In this document: positions 1 to 7,388 of the stretch, one piece after another
Numbering within the stretch: position 1 is the stretch's first letter
How the letters are laid out: each line of letters starts with the position of its first letter
DNA from: Oscillatoriales cyanobacterium
GTDB lineage: Bacteria; Cyanobacteriota; Cyanobacteriia; Cyanobacteriales; Microcoleaceae
Direction: 5' to 3'
Assembly: GCA_004293365.1 (NCBI GenBank)
Contig: RDYN01000023.1
Location: forward strand, 1 to 64,000
Length of the DNA stretch: 64,000 nucleotides
The notes under the pieces: generated by a model
Database searches by the model: none
Told to the model about the DNA's origin: nothing
What the model saw: the letters and a program-made list of their open reading frames with translations, nothing else
Made by a program: the position numbers and the translations under genes

Positions 1-127
1 GCGTCTTTCCATCATTGAGCAATAGTAAGATTAAGATTCTCTCTCTAATTTCTCCATTTTGTTCTTGTTTTAATGCTTTTTGAAGCTTTTTGACTTGCTG
101 TGCATTTAGATGATTTTTGGCTGGCAT
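1..127 (-). CDS. IS630-type transposase, N-terminal fragment (runs off window start)
   Basis: Reading the minus strand from an ATG at 127 gives an open frame to the window edge beginning MPAKNHLNAQQVKKLQKALK and ending LILLLLNDGKT. This style of N-terminus (MPAKxxLxxxQ, then a helix with RERILILLL and NDGKT) is typical of the helix-turn-helix region of IS630/Tc1-mariner-like transposases in cyanobacteria. Only about 42 codons are visible; the DDE catalytic part would lie outside the window, so intactness cannot be judged. The terminus of the element should lie between 128 and about 190, next to the 3' end of the following gene. The family call is from memory of the N-terminal motif only. Confidence 0.6.
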   Translation of the reverse strand, partial: MPAKNHLNAQQVKKLQKALKQEQNGEIRERILILLLLNDGKT

Positions 128-160
128 ACTTCGGGCTTTTCTGTGACTTGTGATTTATTA

Positions 161-883
161 TTATACCAGTTTTAATGCGAAACAGCTTACATGACTTCCC
201 ATCCCCCATTCGGCCATATTTCCCAGTAGTTGAGCAGTTTTTTGTAGCTGCTTTCTCTGTTTGACAATCTGTACCGACTGCAACCCTAAAAGCAAACCGA
301 TAAACAGCATACTCCAACTAAGAAACCAATGCGTTGCCGTCCCCGCAAATGTCACAATTAATTCGAGATTAGCAATTAAATATTGAGACTTAATCCCAAT
401 CACAACATAAAAAGCTACCACCATCAGAGCCCGTACCACACTTTCCGGTGGAATCAGCCAATCATCAATACCCTTAGCCCAATGGAATCGCAATCCTTGC
501 AAAGTAGCAATCATCAGAGAAAATAACCAAAAGACAACGTGACTAGGATTTTGGAAAAAATCTAGCCCGTCTATCGGCAGATCAATCAGCGTATAGATAC
601 CAACGCAGATCGGGTTTCCCCAAAAACGGTGGCATTTCGAGTTCGACAGATACCAAGCCTGAACAAGCATTGCTACTATCAGTAAATATTCAGTTGGATC
701 TGTGATAAATTTGAACAAACCAGCTAATATAAAGTCTGATAAACTCTTCAGAATTAAAAAATGACCGCTGTTACTTAATACTTCACTGAGAAATGCACTG
801 GTGCGGCTTCCTTGTAGCCGACTTTTCCATACATTTTTTGACTTTAGACTTGATTTTGCCGTTTCAATACTTCTATTTCTCAT
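161..883 (-). CDS. Polytopic membrane protein of unknown function
   Basis: A 240-residue protein that I do not recognise. After a basic N-terminus (MRNRSIETAKSSLKSK) it holds several hydrophobic stretches that look like four to six membrane helices: around YLLIVAMLVQAWYLS, PICVGIYTLIDL, VVFWLFSLMIATLQGL, ALMVVAFYVVIGI, and a long one through LELIVTFAGTATHWFL and MLFIGLLLGLQSV. A short basic tail (VKQRKQLQKTAQ) follows. No catalytic motif is visible. Its stop codon lies only 34 bases beyond the start of the transposase fragment that begins at 127, so its last residues (CFALKLV) may be encoded by the terminus of that insertion sequence and the native C-terminus may be lost. This last point is inference. 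Confidence 0.55.
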   Translation of the reverse strand: MRNRSIETAKSSLKSKNVWKSRLQGSRTSAFLSEVLSNSGHFLILKSLSDFILAGLFKFITDPTEYLLIVAMLVQAWYLSNSKCHRFWGNPICVGIYTLIDLPIDGLDFFQNPSHVVFWLFSLMIATLQGLRFHWAKGIDDWLIPPESVVRALMVVAFYVVIGIKSQYLIANLELIVTFAGTATHWFLSWSMLFIGLLLGLQSVQIVKQRKQLQKTAQLLGNMAEWGMGSHVSCFALKLV

Positions 884-998
884 CTTAATTAAAGGTCAGC
901 GACCAGAGAATTATTATATACCAGTCTCCCAAAAAAGATGCAACTGTAGAGAGGAGTCAAACCACGATATTCATCAGTTATCCCCGAAAAACAAATCT

Positions 999-1073
999 AT
1001 TAGACATCTCCCATAATTATTGTGGAACAGGCATCCTGCCTGTTCGACCGAGGCTTTTTGGGAGATGTCTATT
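999..1073. repeat. Nested inverted repeat between two genes
   Basis: The arms TAGACATCTCCCA (about 1001-1013) and TGGGAGATGTCTA (about 1059-1071) are perfect inverted copies. Between them lies a second palindrome built on GAACAGGCATCCTGCCTGTTC. The same inner GAACAGGC...GCCTGTTC motif recurs at about 29041-29115, so it is a dispersed repeat. The outer hairpin reaches the stop codon of the PepSY-type gene at 1072 and could serve as its terminator; no clear T-run follows. Confidence 0.6.
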
Positions 1074-1656
1074 AGCTATCTTCTTCTGTTGTTTGCTGGC
1101 GGCGTTTCCGAAAAATACCAGTCATATTGATTCCTGTTACCAGCAGCAAAATCACACCCAAACCTACCAAAAACACATAGATTGGCATCAAAAAGTTTCC
1201 CAAATATTCTCCTTGGTGGATATTCATAAAAACTTCTCCTACCTCTTTCGGCATCTTAAACCAACTTCTGCCAACTCGATAGATTACACCTGTCACCGTA
1301 CTGACTGCTAAAGGCAAGACAATAATCGGTGTAGCAATACGGTGAACCTTACGAAAATCAAGTTTAGCACCTGGTCTTTCAGGGCGTGCGCCACCCAAAA
1401 ATTTGGTCATCGTCAAACCAGTAACTATCAGCCCAATCACTCCCAAAGCCAGCAAAAGCACATAAAATGGTCTGAGTTCCTTTCCGAGATAGCTTCCTTG
1501 GTGAATATCCATAAAAATCTCAGCAGCATCACCTTCTATGCCCAACCAATCTTCTCCCAGCCGATAGGCAACACCCGTCAAGGCACTCAATAGTAAAGGG
1601 ATGAAAATAATCGGTGCAACTTGGCGGTGAAGTTTGCGAAATTTAGCGTTAACCAT
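1072..1656 (-). CDS. PepSY-associated TM-helix protein with internal duplication
   Basis: A 194-residue membrane protein built from two similar halves of about 95 residues. Both begin with an RK(L/V)HR motif followed by a hydrophobic helix (APIIFIPLLLSALTGVAYR and TPIIVLPLAVSTVTGVIYR), continue with a conserved xEIFMDIHQGxYLG / xEVFMNIHQGEYLG loop, and close with a second helix and an L(V)TG(L/I)xMT motif. Four membrane segments are therefore expected. The pattern matches the PepSY-associated TM region of PiuB-like proteins, which occur in iron-uptake loci and lack a known enzymatic activity. The conserved histidines of the helix-1 and IHQG motifs are possible heme or metal ligands (inference). 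A PiuC-like hydroxylase lies 1.3 kb upstream on the same strand, which supports an iron-related context. Confidence 0.7.
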   Translation of the reverse strand: MVNAKFRKLHRQVAPIIFIPLLLSALTGVAYRLGEDWLGIEGDAAEIFMDIHQGSYLGKELRPFYVLLLALGVIGLIVTGLTMTKFLGGARPERPGAKLDFRKVHRIATPIIVLPLAVSTVTGVIYRVGRSWFKMPKEVGEVFMNIHQGEYLGNFLMPIYVFLVGLGVILLLVTGINMTGIFRKRRQQTTEEDS

Positions 1657-1851
1657 CTATTTATTATCCTATTTTTTAGATGTTTTGTTGTTGACAAATT
1701 AGATATTCTTGGACGAACGGGTAGGCAGAAACCGGGTTGTTTTGCGAAAATATTTCGTTGTTACCCGCAGATTCGGTAAAAAACCCGGTTTCTTTGGTCG
1801 AAGTGGGTAAGTCCTGTTGTGAAAAACCCGGCTTCGGCGCAAATCCTAGCA

Positions 1852-2718
1852 TTATGAAAAAGTGAAATCAGCCGCGTTAATATTTCCAGCATTAACTCCT
1901 TTCAAGACTGCCAAATATTGACCCGTACTTGCTATCTGTAACAGAGTATCGCTAGCATAAATTCCAGTTCCTTGAGTGATATTAATGTTAGAAAATCCTA
2001 AGCCATCTTTCAGCTTCAGTATGTCTGCGCCTTTTTGAAAGTCCGTGATGATATCAGCGATATCGAGAGTATTTGTAGCCGATCGCCCTTCTAGCTCAAA
2101 TAAATCCGAACCCATACCGCCGGTCAGAATATCTTTGCCCTTCCCTCCTTCGAGAATATCATTGCCTGCGCCGCCGTCAAGCGTGTCTTGACCCTTGCCT
2201 CCTTCTAGTTTATCGTTGCCGCTGTTGCCGCTCAAAATATCATTGCCATTGCGTCCTTTTAAAGCAACATTATTGCCAGGAATTCCTGTCAGGATGTCGT
2301 TACCATCTGTACCTTTAATTTCATTCTGATAGAAATTACCGCCACTTTCGTATCCCTGAGAGCTGATAGACAAACTGTTTATAACTGGGGTATAACTGGA
2401 AGAAGCAACAGGTTGATTGACCGAAAACCCCATCTCGTAACCGCTTTCACCACGGCTTTCGTAGCCTGAATTGCTGTTATTAATGTTGTAACGGCTGTCA
2501 TTGCCACTTTCGTAGCCTGAATTGCTGTTATTAATGTTGTAACGGCTGTCATTGCCACTTTCGTAGCCTGAATTGCTGTCGCCACTTTCGCCACTTTCGC
2601 CACTTTCGCCCATTGAGAGTTGGTCTCTCTCCGATGATACTCGATCGACCTCTATGGAGTTATCTTTGGTCACATAGGACTGTCCCACGCCTGTCCAAAT
2701 TTTAGTTTGGTTGCTCAT
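1852..2718 (-). CDS. RTX-type calcium-binding repeat protein with N-terminal Gly-Glu-Ser and 17-residue tandem repeats
   Basis: A 288-residue protein in three parts. Residues about 35-50 are GES tripeptide repeats (GESGESGES). Next comes a 17-residue unit (SNSGYESGNDSRYNINN) present twice exactly and once degenerate; the DNA is an exact 51-bp tandem repeat at 2461-2511 and 2512-2562. From about residue 135 follow five to six RTX nonapeptides of the GGxGxDxLx type (for example GGAGNDILEGGKGKDILTGG), which bind calcium in a beta-roll. A C-terminal region (ADIITDFQKGADILKL) follows that is typical of cyanobacterial RTX proteins. There is no signal peptide, as expected for type I secretion. The first residues (NQTKIWTGVG) resemble those of the secreted protein at 3754 (NKTKIWLGIG), and both genes share a 21-bp upstream motif. 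The role is unknown. Confidence 0.75.
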   Translation of the reverse strand: MSNQTKIWTGVGQSYVTKDNSIEVDRVSSERDQLSMGESGESGESGDSNSGYESGNDSRYNINNSNSGYESGNDSRYNINNSNSGYESRGESGYEMGFSVNQPVASSSYTPVINSLSISSQGYESGGNFYQNEIKGTDGNDILTGIPGNNVALKGRNGNDILSGNSGNDKLEGGKGQDTLDGGAGNDILEGGKGKDILTGGMGSDLFELEGRSATNTLDIADIITDFQKGADILKLKDGLGFSNINITQGTGIYASDTLLQIASTGQYLAVLKGVNAGNINAADFTFS

Positions 2719-2766
2719 CTGTTAGATCCTGGTTGTTTAACTCATCTACAATTACTGTGACAAAAC

Positions 2767-2787
2767 AAAGTAAAGAACTCGGAAAGA
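2767..2787 (-). promoter_or_regulatory. 21-bp motif upstream of the RTX gene (copy 1 of 2)
   Basis: On the minus strand the sequence reads TCTTTCCGAGTTCTTTAC followed by TTT, about 50 bases before the ATG at 2718. An identical 21-bp sequence lies at 3686-3706 on the plus strand, about 48 bases before the secreted-protein gene at 3754. Identity ends abruptly on both sides. Both copies are followed 10-12 bases later by a (A/G)CAGTAAT sequence. The equal distance and orientation relative to the two start codons suggest a shared promoter element or operator; the regulator is unknown. Confidence 0.55.
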
Positions 2788-2925
2788 CCTAAAATTTATT
2801 TCATCCGCTTCCAAAACCTCCTCAATAGTCCTGGACGCACGACATCTATATCTCGTGTGAATGTAGGGGCTCTTGGCCCCGTGGTTGCCCTTATCCCTTG
2901 GTTTCTTGCGTAAGTCCTGCTCAAC

Positions 2926-3597
2926 CTAAACATCAGCCCATTTTCGCAGCAAATTAGCAATGCTTTTGGATAGCAAGTCAAACTCCGCTGTCTTTCCAGA
3001 CTTCTGAAAAAGGGTATCGCGAACCGTATCCAAATCAAATAGAATTTCTCGTTTGTGAGCATCCCGAACTAAACTCTGCACCCAACTCACCGCCGCTAGT
3101 CTTTCACCTTCAGTGACAGGTTCCACACGATGTAAAGTTGTAGTAGGATAAACAACCATTGAACCAGCATCAAGTTTAAAAGCTTGTTCGCCTTGGGTAC
3201 TTTCAATCACTAATTCCCCGCCCGTATAAGTGGCTGGATCGCTGAGAAATAGAGTGAGAGATAAATCCGATCGCATTAGTTCTTCATCTCCCATAATCGC
3301 ATTATCAATATGTGTCCCGTAGTACATTCCTCCCTGATAGCGACTAAACATAATGGGACGAATTGCTTTAGGGCGCGCCGCTATTTGGAATAAAGAATTG
3401 CGTTTTAGTGCTTGATTGACTAAATTTCTGAGTTCCTGAGTTGGAGCCGCATCATTTTTTAGTTGAGCATTATTTTTTACTTGTTGGGCGTACCAACCTG
3501 CTGTTAACTTCCCATCGACAAATTCAGCATTTTTTAGGCGATCGACAATTACTCGTAATTCCTCTGAATTCAGAATATTGGCCATACAGATAATCAT
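2926..3597 (-). CDS. PKHD-type Fe(II)/2-oxoglutarate-dependent hydroxylase (PiuC/YbiX-like)
   Basis: The frame can be read from a GTG at 3606, but that codon overlaps an AGGAG ribosome binding site placed 8 bases before the ATG at 3597. The ATG start gives MIICMANILNSEEL, the normal N-terminus of this family. The double-stranded beta-helix iron ligands are visible: an HxD pair in YGTHIDNAIMG and the distal histidine in YPTTTLHRVEPV, with the 2-oxoglutarate-binding arginine shortly after (EGERLAAVSW). Family members are prolyl-4-hydroxylase-like oxygenases linked to iron uptake, with poorly known substrates. The enzyme lies between two genes for secreted low-complexity proteins, which are candidate substrates by position only. 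Length and motifs indicate an intact enzyme. Confidence 0.88.
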   Translation of the reverse strand: MIICMANILNSEELRVIVDRLKNAEFVDGKLTAGWYAQQVKNNAQLKNDAAPTQELRNLVNQALKRNSLFQIAARPKAIRPIMFSRYQGGMYYGTHIDNAIMGDEELMRSDLSLTLFLSDPATYTGGELVIESTQGEQAFKLDAGSMVVYPTTTLHRVEPVTEGERLAAVSWVQSLVRDAHKREILFDLDTVRDTLFQKSGKTAEFDLLSKSIANLLRKWADV

Positions 3598-3685
3598 TTG
3601 GGACACTCCTACAGGTTGCTAATGGACTCGCATTGTAGCAGCAATAAGGTAATGTCTGTGCAAACAATTTTTAGATGTTTTTGGT

Positions 3686-3706
3686 TCTTTCCGAGTTCTT
3701 TACTTT
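3686..3706 (+). promoter_or_regulatory. 21-bp motif upstream of the GES-repeat protein gene (copy 2 of 2)
   Basis: Identical in reverse orientation to 2767-2787. The two copies face outward and flank the hydroxylase gene, and each reads towards the start of one secreted repeat protein. TTTACT near its end could act as a -35 box, with GATAGT or CAGTAAT downstream as weak -10 candidates; the spacing is not convincing for a standard sigma-70 promoter. Confidence 0.5.
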
Positions 3707-3753
3707 TTTCTGGGATAGTAGCAGTAATCACCCAGAATAACGCTTTTTGAAAT

Positions 3754-4131
3754 ATGCAAAATAAAACTAAGATTTGGCTCGGCATTGGAGCTTGCGTTTT
3801 AACCTCTGTAGCTGCTAGTGCGATCGCATCTCAGAATGATAGCAATGTTAATCAATTTTCCCCTATTTCTCTTTTAAGTAATGCTGCTAATTCATCGATG
3901 AGCAACAGCAAGCCAGTTAAACCGATCGTCTTAATGAGTAGCAGTGGCGGCGAACAAGGAGAAAGCGGCGAAGGAAAAAAACCAAAACCCCGGAAAAAAA
4001 GTAGTTTCACTTCTGAATTTTCATTGACAGATAGTAATGTCACAATGACAGCTTCCAAGGGCGGGGAAAAAGGAGAAAAAGGAGAAAAAGGAGAAAGCGG
4101 TGAACAAGGAGAATCTGGGGAGAAGAGTTAA
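3754..4131 (+). CDS. Secreted low-complexity protein with collagen-like Gly-Glu-Ser/Lys repeats
   Basis: A 125-residue protein. A signal peptide is clear: basic MQNKTK, a hydrophobic core (IWLGIGACVLTSVAAS) and a likely cleavage after ASAIAS. The mature part is low in complexity. It holds GGEQGESGEGKKPKP, a basic PRKKSS stretch and a C-terminal run of Gly-X-Y triplets (GGEKGEKGEKGESGEQGESG). The triplets resemble collagen-like proteins but contain no proline in the Y position, and the run is too short to be confident of a triple helix. The GES motif is shared with the RTX protein at 1852, as are the first residues and the upstream 21-bp motif. A prolyl-hydroxylase-like enzyme is encoded next door. 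Function unknown. Confidence 0.7.
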   Translation: MQNKTKIWLGIGACVLTSVAASAIASQNDSNVNQFSPISLLSNAANSSMSNSKPVKPIVLMSSSGGEQGESGEGKKPKPRKKSSFTSEFSLTDSNVTMTASKGGEKGEKGEKGESGEQGESGEKS

Positions 4132-4159
4132 GGTTTTCTATTAATATCAACTCTTAAGC

Positions 4160-4288
4160 TATAGCGATCCTAAATCATTTGCATAATTCTTGTAGGGGCA
4201 ATCCCCCCGTGGTTGCCCAATCTCTCGGAGGGCGGGCACTCTTGGCACCGCCCCTACATATCTGCATGAATGATTTAGGATTGCTATA
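4160..4288. repeat. MITE-like inverted repeat overlapping the kinase stop codon
   Basis: Arms TATAGCGATCCTAAATCATT (4160-4179) and a near-complementary AATGATTTAGGATTGCTATA (4269-4288) enclose a smaller dispersed palindrome (GTAGGGGCAATCC...CCGCCCCTAC). The right arm covers the stop codon of the histidine kinase at 4284-4286. The gene therefore uses a TAG supplied by the element or ends exactly at its edge. Confidence 0.6.
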
Positions 4289-5690
4289 CTGAGGAGAATT
4301 TTACTTGAAAACAGCTACCTACTCCTAGCTGACTGGTAACGCTAATTTCTCCTCGGTGGCTTTGGACAATTGCTTGGGCGATCGCCAATCCCATCCCCAA
4401 ACCCCCTGCACGGCGATTTCTGGCTCGATCGGCTCTCCAAAATCTGTCGAAAACTAACTTGACATCTTCTGGAGCAATGCCGATGCCAGTATCCTCTACA
4501 CTCACAATTGTCGATCGGTTCTGTCTGCTCAGAGAAACAGTCACAATTCCGCCCGCTGGTGTATAATGAATTGCGTTTCCGATCAAGTTAGAAAACAAAC
4601 GAGTTAGCTGTGCAGCATCTCCCATTACAGACGTATCAATGGCTAAATTTGACTTGAGAACAATTTGCTTTTCTTGAGCTTGCAGTTCCCACAAATCTAG
4701 CAAATCCTCTAATAATTCGTCTAACGGAACCGCTATCCACTCGCGAACGATCGTGGCTGCTGGTGCATCCATTCTAGTTAATAAAAGTAAGTCTTCAACT
4801 AATTGAGTCATCTGTTTAGTAGCAGAGGCGATCGCCACCATTTTCTTAACATCGGCTGCATGAATTCTCTCAGGATGACTCTGCATAACTTCCACTGAGG
4901 TTTTAATCGCCGTCAGCGGACTTCTCAACTCGTGAGAAGCATCAGCAGTGAATTGTTTTAACTGCTGAAAACTATCCTCAATTGGCTTGAGAGATTGCTT
5001 AGTCAGCCACAAACCACCAACCGCAGTCAAGCTCAGGAAAATAATACTTCCATAACCCAAATTCCAGCGGAGTCTGCTGAGAACTTCTTCAACTTCTTTA
5101 GTAGATTCGCTGGTGCGAATATAACCTTTTAATTCTTGATTTTTATCATCATAATAAATGTAAACGGGAATTGTTGCCGACCGAATTTGCCCGTTTTGTA
5201 TGGTTTGGAAACCCGATTTTATTATTACAGGCGGTAAAGTCTTGCCGGAATTTCCTAGCATTTCACCTGTTTCATTAAACCATTCTACAGATTGATCTGG
5301 TTCCCGCAGATTTTGCCAAGGAATGTCTAAGTCTCCGTCTTTATCTAAATGACGAGTTACTTTTTCGCGATCGAGTTCAATCTGAAAGTCATCATTGCGC
5401 TGTTCACTTTGTTGATGAGATAGATCGCCTTTTTTTTCTGGATGTTCAGAAAGGTGCTGCTTTTCGATCGCAACTAAACTGTGAGAAGCTGCTTGAGCCA
5501 AAACCTCCAATCGCTGGTCTAATTCTTGATAAAGACTGCTGGCAAATAATTCATAAACAGCAATAGCAGAAGTTCCTAAAATAGCTACCATCACTGTTAA
5601 GTAAGATAGCAATAAACGCCATCCCAAAGCTTGAAATTGGGGATTAGAGGTTTTGGTTGAGCCGATAACCCATGCCATAAATAGTCTCAA
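4284..5690 (-). CDS. Sensor histidine kinase
   Basis: A 468-residue membrane kinase. TM1 lies at about residues 25-50, an extracytoplasmic sensor region of about 155 residues follows, and TM2 is at about 211-231. There is no full HAMP domain; a short linker leads to the HisKA H-box with the phospho-accepting histidine at about residue 253 (ASHELRSPLTAI). The ATPase domain shows the N box (NLIGNAIHYTPAGG), G1 (VEDTGIGIAPED), F (DRFWRADRARNR) and G2 (GGLGMGLAIAQAIV). The sensor part is rich in charged residues and histidines (KQHLSEHPEKKGDLSHQQ), which would fit metal sensing as in NrsS/RppB-like kinases, but this is inference. The first codons overlap the 3' end of the response-regulator gene by 47 bases, so the two are translationally coupled; a downstream ATG at 5678 is an alternative start. 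Confidence 0.9.
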   Translation of the reverse strand: MRLFMAWVIGSTKTSNPQFQALGWRLLLSYLTVMVAILGTSAIAVYELFASSLYQELDQRLEVLAQAASHSLVAIEKQHLSEHPEKKGDLSHQQSEQRNDDFQIELDREKVTRHLDKDGDLDIPWQNLREPDQSVEWFNETGEMLGNSGKTLPPVIIKSGFQTIQNGQIRSATIPVYIYYDDKNQELKGYIRTSESTKEVEEVLSRLRWNLGYGSIIFLSLTAVGGLWLTKQSLKPIEDSFQQLKQFTADASHELRSPLTAIKTSVEVMQSHPERIHAADVKKMVAIASATKQMTQLVEDLLLLTRMDAPAATIVREWIAVPLDELLEDLLDLWELQAQEKQIVLKSNLAIDTSVMGDAAQLTRLFSNLIGNAIHYTPAGGIVTVSLSRQNRSTIVSVEDTGIGIAPEDVKLVFDRFWRADRARNRRAGGLGMGLAIAQAIVQSHRGEISVTSQLGVGSCFQVKFSSV

Positions 5691-6321
5691 TAAAATTAGC
5701 TGGTGCGCCTGCTGCTTTCAGTTTTTGTCGCAAACCCCGGAGATGAACTTTTACGGTTTCTTCTCCTGGCGAGTCTTCAAAAGCCCATATATGGTCTAGG
5801 ATAGCACTCCGTGTTAAAACGCGCCCTCCTGTTCGCAGGAATAATTCTAGCAAACTGTACTCCTTTGGTGTAAAGTGCAGCAAATTATCGCGATAAGTAA
5901 CTTCGCAGGTATTCGGGTTTAAACGCAGATTTTCCCACTCTAATACTGGTGGCAAAGTTGTACTTCCCCGCCGCAGTAAGGCTCTAATTCTTGCTGCTAA
6001 TTCTGGCAAATCAAAGGGTTTAACGACATAATCATCTGCTCCGGCATCTAGTCCTATGACTTTATCATTGCTGGTGTCTCTGGCTGTTAGCATGAGCACG
6101 GGGGTTTTTAAACCTTGTCGGCGCAAGCGCTGACACAGGGTGATTCCATCTATTTTTGGCAGCATCACATCTAGCAGAATTAAGTCATAGGTAAAAGTTT
6201 CTGCAAAGTTCCAACCTTCTTGACCGTCGGCGGCTATGTCTACGGCATAATGTTGGTCGGTGAGGGCTTCTGCTAATGCTTGAGCAATGCGATCGTCGTC
6301 TTCTACTAATAGAATCTTCAT
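5644..6321 (-). CDS. OmpR/PhoB-family response regulator
   Basis: A 225-residue regulator. The receiver domain occupies residues 1-115, with the acidic pocket at EDD (7-9), the phosphorylated aspartate at D51 (LLDVMLPKIDG), the conserved threonine in MLTARDT and lysine K101 in VVKPFD. A winged-helix DNA-binding domain follows from about residue 128 (LRLNPNTCEVTYRD, FTPKEYSLLELFLRTGGRVLTR, TVKVHLRGLRQKL, IYGMGYRLN). It is the first gene of a pair with the overlapping histidine kinase and the likely output of that sensor. The target genes are unknown; the secreted-protein group immediately downstream, with its paired 21-bp motif, is one candidate. Confidence 0.93.
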   Translation of the reverse strand: MKILLVEDDDRIAQALAEALTDQHYAVDIAADGQEGWNFAETFTYDLILLDVMLPKIDGITLCQRLRRQGLKTPVLMLTARDTSNDKVIGLDAGADDYVVKPFDLPELAARIRALLRRGSTTLPPVLEWENLRLNPNTCEVTYRDNLLHFTPKEYSLLELFLRTGGRVLTRSAILDHIWAFEDSPGEETVKVHLRGLRQKLKAAGAPANFIETIYGMGYRLNQNL

Positions 6322-6671
6322 AGTTTACTGCTAAAATATTGTTGATTGTTGATTGTGATATCGCATAGTTTTTTTTCGGAATGATTAAACCTTAGTGTCA
6401 ACAAACACCTCAGATCAATTTCGGCTGCGCCGGAATGATATAGAGGAGACTGCACGTGCCGTTTCCCTACCGTTATGAATTGGGAGACGGCACTGCCGTG
6501 TCCTGATTTCGGGTAATATTAATTCCGATGCAACCGGAAATGATATGAGTCAAAAAGTCGATCGCCCGCCATGCAAAATCCCGGAGCTTTGGTGACTGTA
6601 AAAGCAGCCATCAAACCCCCAGGATTTAATGTTTTCCTCTTAAACGAGGCTAAAATTGTAATCGGTTTGGC
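6322..6671. other. Intergenic region between response regulator and heme oxygenase
   Basis: A 350-base gap. It holds short TTGATTG repeats just upstream of the response-regulator start (about 6340-6357). It also holds a hairpin formed by GTGCCGTTTCCC (about 6457-6468) and GGGAGACGGCAC (about 6481-6492). A 34-codon open frame at about 6570-6674 (MQNPGALVTVKAAIK) looks gene-like in composition but I cannot assign it. The promoter of the two-component operon must lie here; I see no obvious consensus. Confidence 0.4.
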
Positions 6672-7388
6672 TTAATCAGCAGTAGCCAATTCGGTACTAC
6701 CGCCGCCGCGCTTCCGCGTCAGGGTATTGAACAGCATTTGACCGACAGCTTTAATCAAATTGCCTTCTAACTCCATAAACATCTTCATGTTCATGCCAAA
6801 AGCTGCATTAGCTTCGTCAACAATGCGCTCTGCTGTAGCTTCGTCAATCGGCAATTCATTCATTGCCTGACGGTAGTTAGCTTTGAACTCTTTTTCATCA
6901 GGAATATCGTGGAATTCGTAGAAAGCAGTGCCTTCTCCCTCGGTAAGATTCATCCCCCGCTGAGCAATTCCCTTGAGGATTTGTCCGCCGGATAAGTCGC
7001 CTAGGTAGCGAGTGTAAGATTGAGCTACTAACAGTTCCGGTGCGGTAGCCGAGATTTCATGAATCCGCTGCACGTAGGCTTTAGCGGCTGCTGACGGAGC
7101 TACTTGTTCGCGCCAATTGGCACCGTAGTAGTAGAACAAATCTTGCTCTAAGCTTTGTTTGCGATTCAACTCAGAAAAGTAAATTTTTGAAACAACCGGA
7201 TGCTGCTTTTGGCGTTCCATTTCCTCTTCCATTGCCGAGTAGACAAAGTAGAGGTTTCCTACTAACTTCCGGTAAGAAGTTTTTTCTACAACGCCTTTTA
7301 AAAAGCACTTGACAAAACCAACGTTTTCTGCCATTGTGTGAGACTTTTTGGTTCCCTCACGCAATTTTGTCGCTAAATTGATGCTCAT
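6672..7388 (-). CDS. ho1: Heme oxygenase (biliverdin-producing)
   Basis: A 238-residue soluble enzyme that opens heme to biliverdin, CO and iron with ferredoxin as electron donor. Biliverdin is the precursor of phycobilins and phytochrome chromophores. The proximal heme ligand is the histidine at residue 17 in REGTKKSHTMAEN. The distal helix GDLSGGQ, which arches over the heme, is present in TRYLGDLSGGQILKGIAQ. Length and sequence match cyanobacterial Ho1. The C-terminus (NTLTRKRGGGSTELATAD) is the usual variable tail. It is transcribed alone on the minus strand, with repeat-rich DNA upstream separating it from gyrB. Confidence 0.96.
   Translation of the reverse strand: MSINLATKLREGTKKSHTMAENVGFVKCFLKGVVEKTSYRKLVGNLYFVYSAMEEEMERQKQHPVVSKIYFSELNRKQSLEQDLFYYYGANWREQVAPSAAAKAYVQRIHEISATAPELLVAQSYTRYLGDLSGGQILKGIAQRGMNLTEGEGTAFYEFHDIPDEKEFKANYRQAMNELPIDEATAERIVDEANAAFGMNMKMFMELEGNLIKAVGQMLFNTLTRKRGGGSTELATAD

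Noticed and set aside
2796-3062. 88-codon minus-strand frame at the end of the hydroxylase gene
   Set aside because: Overlaps the hydroxylase coding sequence in another frame and has no gene-like features.
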